64,000 bases of DNA from Salvelinus alpinus (taxonomy: Eukaryota > Chordata > Actinopteri > Salmoniformes > Salmonidae): contig NC_092091.1 in NCBI RefSeq assembly GCF_045679555.1, positions 67,679,172 through 67,743,171 on the forward strand. The letters run 5' to 3'. Of this stretch, positions 56,156 to 64,000 are shown piece after piece. How positions within the stretch are numbered: position 1 is the stretch's first letter; the number at the start of each line of letters is the position of its first letter. The notes beneath the pieces are model-generated. The model was not told where the DNA came from, did not search any database, and was given only the letters and a program-made list of their open reading frames with translations. The position numbers and the translations under genes are program-made.

Positions 56156-56979
56156 CATAGCTAGAACATGATTATGCAAAATAATGGTTGTCTCTCTATA
56201 AATCACACACTTCTTTGGAAGCTGGATGTCATTGTTGATAGTCTTACATGACCTTTGTTTTTTTAACCTGAAAAGTATTAACATTCTCAGACCCATAATG
56301 AAATTGCCACCCTGTATATGTCCCCTTTCTTTACTGTGTGACTCGGTTGGCTGTATATTAGTTCCCATGATATTGGATCTGTTATCTATCGCCATTGTAT
56401 TCGTGGGCCCTCTATCAGTTGTATTTGCTCCTAATCTACAAAGATGGCGTATTAAAGAGACTACACGCCACAACTCTGAGACACAAATTACCAATTTCAA
56501 AAGAGTCTTGCTGTGTCCAAAAGGCTGTTAAGCATTGTATTTGTGGCTTATTGGATATCTCTATTGATGTTTGCGTTAGGAACTGGACGGCCCTGCGCTC
56601 TACATGTTTTCACAGCAACCACAGTTGTCCTCATCCGATCTCTCAGGGAGAACCTCGTTTGTATACCCCTCGTGTCCTCTCTCGTCGCCGCCGCCTCAAA
56701 ACCCATTGGAGGTGAAGGACCTCTGGCTTTCTCAGCCAATGGGTTTTGAGGAGGAGGCGGGGCAAGAGGAGGATGTGAGGAGTATGCAATTGAGATTCTC
56801 CCAATGTCTCTGGTTGGCCATACTGAACCAAGGCATCGCCTACCAAATACCATTCCTTCTGTCCTCCCTCCACTGATGTTATGATCAATCTGAATCTGCA
56901 CAGAACTCAGTTCATTGTTCCCCATGCGTAGGACAGGAGTTTTTCCTGACTGCAGCCCTACTTAGTCCCTGTTTTTTCG

Positions 56980-57022
56980 GTTACTGGCCTGACGCTCTAA
57001 CCACTAGGCTACCTGCCGCCCC
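56980..57022 (-). mobile_element. SINE head fragment
   Basis: TACTGGCCTGACGCTCTAAC and GGCTACCTGCCGCCCC are the inverse of an HpaI-type SINE head. Confidence 0.6.
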
Positions 57023-57321
57023 AAAGTTAGAGCCTGCATCGAGGGCCAGAGCGATTCCTGTTCAGGTCACATGGTCAGGATAAGTCCAGCCCCTAGTCAT
57101 GATCAATCGGCACCCGGAGCTCAACACTCCCTCTGTCCTTGTGAAGTGTGACAGTCAGCCAGGGGGGTGTTTGGGTTACTATGGGATGGCTAGTGGTGGT
57201 GACACACTAACCATGGTGATACAGTAACCATGCCCTCCCACAGCAGGAACAGATGAGACAGGAGACTCTGATCACATGACACTTAGTGACCAAAGTTCCT
57301 TATTCCCAAGACACAGGGAGG

Positions 57322-57412
57322 CCGTGTGTGTGTGTTTTAACTGGAGGGTAGTGTAGGGAGCCAGCCCGTGTGTGTGTTTTAACTGGAGGGTAGTGTAGGG
57401 AGCCAGCCCAGC
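57322..57412. repeat. Direct duplication in gab1 intron 1
   Basis: TGTGTGTGTTTTAACTGGAG, GGTAGTGTAGGGAGCCAGCC occurs twice about 41 bp apart. Confidence 0.8.
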
Positions 57413-58429
57413 TGCTGTGCACACTGAGGTTGTGTAACTGCTAACTTGATGGACTGCGACACCCTGAGGTGTTCATTCATCAAGTCCATCTTACTTACAG
57501 CATGTCACTCTGAAGTGACAGACTGGGAACACTTATCCTTATGTGGATGGAGCACTGAGAACGGTCTACTCCCTTAAAAAGTGGACATTTTGTTAAGTGC
57601 ATAATCCAATGGATAAATGCAGTGTGGGTCATTTCACCAGGCCCCTGAGCAAACTGATTGTGACCTGATTGCACTGTAGCCTACTACTTCACTACCCTCA
57701 GGTCTATAGACTAGTGTGTATTTATTTCACCCTACATCCATTAGGCCCTAAGAATGTGTTTATCTATTTGTATGATTTGGTACGTGTCCATTCTGGCCTA
57801 AATGGCTTCATTGTGCCCCTATAACAGCCCGTTCTGCTGCTGCCTCTTTGTGGCCCTGTAGGAACAGCCTGTTCTACTGCTGTCTCTGAACAACTCTTTG
57901 ACCCAATTCATCTGATTCACACTTCTGCCAAAGCCTGGCGGCGTCTGTTTAAACACCGCTTTTGTAACCTTTTGTGTGTGTACGTTTTGGAACTGTGTGT
58001 GTGTCGTTAATGGTGTTCTACAATATGAATAGCTGTATTTTGACCCTCCAGTGTTAATAGGATCTGTGTGGTGTAGATGAGGCCCTGCATGCAGTATGAG
58101 AAGGAACACTGATCACTGGCAAATTGTTGTTTCTGGTTGAAGCTGTTAGCTGGAGCCCCCACTGAGTTACACTAGGCCAGGTGTGTGCGACCCACTTGCT
58201 GAGTGTGTGAAACTGGCCGCGTGTGTCTGTGTGTGTGGCAGTGGCTAACGACAGCAGCGGTTGTGGGTGGAGGCGACCTCACTTGAGCCCTCTCAGGATG
58301 GCCTGGGACTGAATAACAGAACCCATTATGCCTAACACAGCCTACGGGTCCTCAGGATTACGCCGTAACCACGACATCATGACCCGGTTTCAGGTGCCCA
58401 TCCAGATTATAGGCCAACCTCATAATATA

Positions 58430-59428
58430 CACTACCGTTCAAAAGTTTGGGGTCACTTAGAAACTTCCTTGTTTTGAAAGTAAAGCACTTTTAAAAAATA
58501 TATATATTTTTCTAAATAACATCAAATTGATCAGAAATACAGTGTAGACATTGTTAATGTTTTAAATGACTATTTTAGCTGGAAACGGCTGCTTTTAAAA
58601 ATGTTTTTAATGGAATTTCTACTTAGGCGTACAGAGGCCCATTATCAGCAACTGTCACTCCTGTGTTCCAAGGGCACGTTGTGTTAGCTAATCCAAGTTT
58701 ATCATTTTAAAAGGCTAATTGATAATTAGAAAAACCTTTTGCAATTATGTTAACACAGCTGAAAACTGTTGTTCTGATTTAAAGAAGCAGTTAAACTGGC
58801 CTTTAGACTAGTTGAGTATCTGGAGCATCAGCATTTGTGGGTTTGATTACAGGCTCAAAATGGCCAGAAACAAAACTTTCTTCTGAAACTTATCAGTCTA
58901 TTCTTGTTCTGAGAAATGAAGGCTATTCCATGCGAGAAATTACCAAGAAACTGAAGATCTCGTACAATGCTGAAACAAAGTTTCAGAAGAAAGTTCTTTG
59001 TTTCTGACCATTTTGAGCCTGTAATCGAACCCACAAATGCTGATGCTCCCGATACTCAACCAGTCTACAAAAGGTGAGTTTTATAGCTTCTTTAATCAGA
59101 ACAACAGTTTTCAGCTGTGCTAATATAATTGCGAAAGGGTTTTATAATGATCAATTAGCCTTTATAAAAAGCGAATCCAAGTTTTATAAAACACACCGTG
59201 CCATTGGAGCACAGGAGTGATGGTTGCTGATAATGGACCTCTGTACGCCTATGTAGATATTCCATTAAAAAAAAGGAATATTTCCAGCTGCAATAGTCAT
59301 TTACAACATAAACAATGTCTACACTGTATTTCTGATCAATCTGATGTTATTTTAATGGACAAAGAAATGTGCTTTTCTTTCAAAAACAAGGACATTTCTA
59401 ATTGACCCTGAACTTTTGAACGGTAGTG
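58430..59428. mobile_element. Fold-back (palindromic) Tc1-like element
   Basis: TA-flanked; the ends are CACTACCGTTCAAAAGTTTG and its inverse. The right half from about 58975 is an imperfect reverse complement of the left half up to about 58900: the transposase-start segment, the CATTATCAGCAACTG region and the CTCCTGTG region all recur inverted. The arms are therefore some 450 bp around a short spacer containing a remnant of a transposase N-terminus (MREITKKLKIS). No full transposase is present. Confidence 0.8.
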
Positions 59429-59497
59429 TAGGTCTAACTCTGGCAAGGGTTCTGAATGTAAAGGTGACCGTACAGATACGGGGATGGGTATTTCGGT

Positions 59498-59528
<31 letters not shown>

Positions 59529-61448
59529 GCGTTGACTGAGAGGGGGGGTCAGAGGTGGTTCTGCTGCTTTTTGTAAGGGAGACGGGTCATCTATAGACTG
59601 TATAGGTTGATCTAAGTAGAGCTTCTGTTTGTGTGCCCTCTCATTCTCCAGTGTTGACCCTTACTGTCTGAGCATTCAGCCTCTACTCTCCACAGTAGCT
59701 CCAGTCCAGACACGTAGTCCTGCCGGCTGCCGGGAGGTTAACCACTTTGGGGCAAAGTTTGTCCCCGGCTGGCCAGCTCAGCCCCTGATTGGACGAGATC
59801 AAGGGTTAAACTGTTCAGCGGCCTGCCTGTGTCTGCAGCACCGCCCTGTTTACCGGCAGGCAGAGCACTGGGCCGCTCAAAGTGCACACTAAGGCCTTTT
59901 TTCTATTTTGTGGAGAGTGGAGACGTGTAGGCACACAGACAGCGTATATAGTGGGAGTGTAACCAGGACAGTGCAGGGCCCCAGAGAACGGGTCTCTATC
60001 ATATGGCTAGGGGCCATACGCTGGCATATAGACTTCATGGACCACAGTGTTGTGGGTGTTTAGTGTGTTTTCAGGTTTATCCATACACAGGATAGGTATT
60101 TTTTCAATTTGATATACTATAGCCCTCAAATTCAACTCTGGACATCAAAGCCAGTTCCGCTGCTTTTTTTCATTGTTCCCCTGCTTTTTTTCATTGTTCC
60201 CCTCTAATCAGGTGCTGATTTAGACCTGGGACACCAGGTGGGTGTAATTCATTATCAGGTAGAAGAGCGTACCAGCAGGCTCCGGACCTCGTAGAGTAGG
60301 CTTGAATACCCCTGGCCTATAGGATGTATTAATGTAAGGTCACATTCAGAAGCGTTGCGTTCTCCTTTCTCGTCTTGGTGAGACGGTATGAGGAAACCTA
60401 CCACAACCACTCCAGTCTGATTTTACCCAGCCGCAGAAATGTAAACGTTTTCTCTGAACATGCAACTCTGTTAGGTTTTCATTTCATTGACATTGCACTT
60501 TCCATCTTTTTTTTTTACAAACTTCCTCTTTCGTTTCTCGCCTCTCTCGCAATCTGTGAATTTATGGAGGTCCCACTTGTAAAGCTTTCATCAAAGAGAG
60601 AGCCCTGCAGGTTGTGTGTCTTGAGACATCTGCGCTGTGTTTTCTAAACTACCCAAGGAAATTAAAGGGGATAAAAGTTGGTTGTTACTTCGTCAGCTCC
60701 ACTTAATGTGCAGAGACTGTTGAGGCCGGGAGGCAGCAGGGGGAATCTCTCTCGGTGTCCCCTCCCCATATGGCGACATGGATCGCTCCTCTCCTCATAG
60801 GAAGCTCAATTGGTTGGTCCCATCCAAAGCATTCCGAGGGGTTTTTCACGCTGTGCTTTTCCCATCCTTTCCCTCACAGGGCTTCAGTGTTTGAACAACA
60901 ACACTCCGGAGACATGCTGAGAGGGAAAATGTTGAACCCTGAAGGTCCCTGTTTTGAGTCTCTCTCTCTGTCCCAAATGGGCACTGATCTAAAGTAGTGC
61001 ACTAATATAGGGAATATGGTGCCTTTGGGACAAATCCATAGGATGATGGCAGTAGACTCACTGAGGACATCCTCTAGCCGGCTCAGAAAATATCCTTCCA
61101 CTCCTGTAAATGTCTCTCCACCAGCTTGAGGGAGTCTGTCTCCTGACCTGAACCACTTACTATATGTAGCTCGCTGCAGCGCCCTATAAGCCATTACTCG
61201 TGCTCAAGCCTAATTTAACACTTTTGATTTGCGCCCAACCAAGGGGGAAATTCTGCAACTTCTGAACAAACGACAGAGCAGACGGATAGACAGACGGGAC
61301 TCAGTGGAGTCGTCAAACGAAACAAAGGAATCGCTTTTTTGTTGAGTACAGGATTCATTAAATCTGCTTAGCAAGTGGAACAGAGAAGCGCTTGTGTGGC
61401 GTTAGCGTAAGAGGCTATTCCTAGCCAGCATACATTATTGTTGAAGAC

Positions 61449-61613
61449 CAGGGCTCTCCAACCCTGTTCCTGGAGAGCTACCCTCCTGTAGGTTTTCACT
61501 GCAACCCCAGTTTATCAACCAGCAAATTATTAGAATCAGGTGCGCTAGATTAGGGTTGGAGTGAAAACAACCTACAGGACAGTAGATCTCCAGGAACAGA
61601 TTTGGAGAGCCTC
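61449..61613. mobile_element. hAT-like MITE in gab1 intron 1
   Basis: CAGGGCTCTCCAACCCTGTT, CCTGGAGAGC and CCTGTAGGTTTTCACT at left are inverted at right (AACCTACAGG, CTCCAGGAACAGATTTGGAG). Confidence 0.65.
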
Positions 61614-63235
61614 TGTGTCCCAAACAGCACTATTCCCTATGTATTGCACTGCTTTTGATCAATAAGTAGTGTACTATATATGGAACAGTGTCCCATTTGG
61701 GATGCAGAGTATGTTCTCCTGGCTACCACGACAACGGAACAGTCCATTTTGAAAAGCAGCAGACTGATGTTGTGTGGGCGCAGTCATGCCCAGAAAATAA
61801 TGGATTGCATCGGCCATCAATTATTTAAATGTCCATTAGAAATATAAAGAAAAAAGAAAGGCATACAAAATGAATGCAGGGTGATATCTTGTTGACGCAG
61901 CAATTACAATGCTGTTACATATCACATACACCCTGTTTATCCCTCTTTTCAGTCGTTTCGAAAGACTGAAATTAAAGTTGAAATATTTTCCAAACAGATT
62001 AACTGCCTCAGACCCATTCATTGTTTGTATTTGAATGATTCTCCCAAAAATAAAAGGACCACCTGACTTGTGTTTATGTACCCAGAGCTCCACCAGTATC
62101 ACCAGACGACCCAAGGCGCTTTTCGTTTGTCTAAGTTTTCATTTTCTTGTTTACGTAGCGGGGGCCGCTTGAAACCCAATCATGACATGATAAACAATGG
62201 GCATAACCACAATAACACAGCAGCCAATTAAAGCTAAGCACTATGAATAAAGTTTGGGTTATTTTACAGGGACACACACATGGGTGAAAACCTCCTCCGC
62301 CAGTGTTTTATAACATCGAGGAAGCCTGATTTAACATGACCTGTGCGGTCTGGAGAGGTAGTGTATTTGAGCGGCTTGTTTTTCACTCAGGTTTGTGTGT
62401 GTGGCAACGGGAGTGTTCGCTTTCGCCTGATTTGGTTTTATTGGTGTAGTTAGCAATTCAGTGATGAAAGCCGTAGGTCTGTTATAACAGACACTAGACA
62501 GTTAAAGTATGCACACGTTCTGCCTGATAGTCTGTCTGGGACTCAGGGAGCAAGAATAGGCCTGGAGTTGACCCACGGCCAAAAACCCACAGGCTTCGTG
62601 CTACAGCAGGTACGTGTAGCTGGTCAGACGAGGCACACTGTCTGACAGCGTGGACTGCAGTGATATCATAACAGGGATAAGATCTATTCAACTTTGAGTT
62701 ATTACATATTTATAACTAAGTATACAATATCTGTATTTCCTTGTGGTCTGACTTGTCCTTGTCCTATTAGTGTTGTGGAGTGGGAAAGCCCACCAGCACA
62801 GACCCTATCCTTCCCCATATGTAACAATTTCCTTGCGTCACTCACTACCACTGTGTGGACAGCCTTGGTGACCAGTTCTCTGTTTCTGTGGCTATTCTCA
62901 TCAACTGCGGCGGTGGTCATGTGGCGTTCTAGGCCCATGTCGTCTTTCCAAAGTCCGCCTGTTATAACTCCCAACGTGCTCCGCTGACAAACACTGCTAA
63001 TAATTCTACCCCCCCACCCCCCTATTCTTCTCCCTCTCTCCTTACCACTCCTCTTGGGGAAAATAGCAACTAGTTGGAAGTTAATTCCCCCCCTTTAATC
63101 AACACTGTTTGCTTTTTGTCACGTTGCTTGGTGGCTGGGCTGCTGGCCTCGCTTGGTGCAGTCTGTAAACAGACGTGTTCCTTTATTGCCTGGCTCTTGC
63201 TGTTTACACTGTCATTGAGTCTTTATCTATCTCCC

Positions 63236-63744
63236 GCTGAGTGTACAAAACATTACAAACACCTTCCTAATATTGAGTTGCACCCCCCCTTTCCCCCTCA
63301 ACATCCTCAAGTCGTCAGGGCATGGACTGAAAGGTGTCAAGCCTTCCACAGGGATGCTGGCCCATGTTGACTCCAATGCTTCCCACAGTTGTCAAGTTGG
63401 CTGGATGTCCTTTGATGGTGGACCATTCTTGATACACACAGGAAACTGTTGTGTGAGAGACCCTACAGCATTGCAGTTGACACAAACCAGTGAGCCTGGC
63501 ACCTACTACCATACCCCGTTGAAAGGCACTTCAATTGTTTGTCTTGCCCATTCACCCTCTGAATGGCACACATACACAACCCATGTCTCAAGGCTTAAAT
63601 TCTTCTTCAACCTGTCTCCTCCCCTTCATCTACGTTCTACACTGATTGAAGTGGATTTAACAAGTGACATCAATAAGGGATCATAACTTTCACCTGGTCA
63701 GTCTGTCATGGAAACAGCAGGTGTCCTTAATGTTTTGTGCACTG
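63236..63744. mobile_element. Short Tc1-like element, copy 2
   Basis: Both ends are present (GAGTGTACAAAACATTACAA at left, AATGTTTTGTGCACTG at right), in inverse orientation to the copy at 24.1-24.6 kb. It lacks a convincing transposase. The right end runs into a (TG/CA) tract near 63744-63775. Confidence 0.75.
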
Positions 63745-64000
63745 TGTGTGTGTGTACACACACACACACACACAGACTCTTTCTGTTTTTTGTGTGGAAA
63801 CTCTCCTGTGGTAGAGCTCCACAGTCACATGGCGTTATGGTTGAATATGCCAACTCTAACACTATCCAGACCCAGTTCTTATGAAGCACAGATAAGACAC
63901 TTCTCCAGACTCTTGGCATGGCTGTTGTGCACAAGGCTGGATATGTTTAAATGCTAGCCTGTATCCAGGGCAGACAATTAAGCCAGATTTGGTCCTAAAT

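Larger units (their letters stand above)
55201..64000 (+). other. gab1: gab1 intron 1 (5' part)
   Basis: No coding exon was recognised in these 8.8 kb. The stretch holds SINE fragments (56100-56150, 56980-57022), a fold-back Tc1 element (58430-59428), a hAT-like inverted-repeat element (61449-61613), a second copy of a 0.5-kb Tc1-like element (63236-63744), a direct duplication near 57315-57410 and short (GT)n tracts. Confidence 0.7.

Noticed and set aside
56395-56925. Overlapping ORFs in gab1 intron 1 near a Pro-rich segment
   Set aside because: No family resemblance, no paired splice sites in frame; three frames are open at once, which points to compositional bias.
63273-63686. 137-codon ORF and its counterpart at 24251-24559
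   Set aside because: Both are inside the same short Tc1-like repeat in opposite orientations; no recognised domain, and the frame is not preserved between copies.

Overview
This is vertebrate nuclear DNA from a ray-finned fish, almost certainly a salmonid. The genes are split by GT-AG introns. The introns carry tRNA-derived SINEs of the salmonid HpaI type, degenerate Tc1/mariner transposons of the kind that fill salmonid genomes, a 5S-rRNA-derived SINE, short inverted-repeat elements and large mini- and microsatellites. There is nothing prokaryotic here.

Four genes are present. (1) About 2.4-26.4 kb, plus strand: the 3' half of a FRAS1/FREM-family extracellular-matrix gene, 22 exons ending in a transmembrane segment and a PDZ-type tail; synteny with smarca5 points to frem3. 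Its CSPG-repeat exon(s) lie upstream of the window. (2) 28.5-37.1 kb, minus strand: complete smarca5 (ISWI/SNF2H chromatin remodeller), 23 coding exons, 1029 aa by my joining. (3) 38.4-49.0 kb, plus strand: complete usp38 (ubiquitin-specific protease), 10 coding exons, 1049 aa. (4) 55.1 kb, plus strand: the first coding exon of gab1 (start of the PH domain); the rest of the window is its first intron. I joined all exons by hand; every junction is GT-AG and reading phase is kept through each gene.

smarca5 and usp38 are head to head across about 1.3 kb that holds a TCTCGCGAGA palindrome and a YY1-like site, consistent with a shared promoter. The same four genes cluster on human 4q31, but as I recall the human order, the usp38-gab1 block is inverted here relative to smarca5-frem3.

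The most unusual feature is a recurring one: tandem duplications that start at an exon's 3' end and carry its 5' splice site with them. It occurs in usp38 exon 8 (57-bp unit, about 53 copies, 3 kb, nearly identical), in a frem3 Calx-beta exon (94-bp unit, 4 copies) and in another frem3 exon (2 copies 96 bp apart). Each places decoy donor sites directly downstream of the true one. Separately, a (TG)48 tract replaces the pyrimidine tract in front of smarca5 exon 10, resembling the TG repeat known at a CFTR splice acceptor. Other large arrays in frem3 introns have units of 48, 23 and 27 bp.
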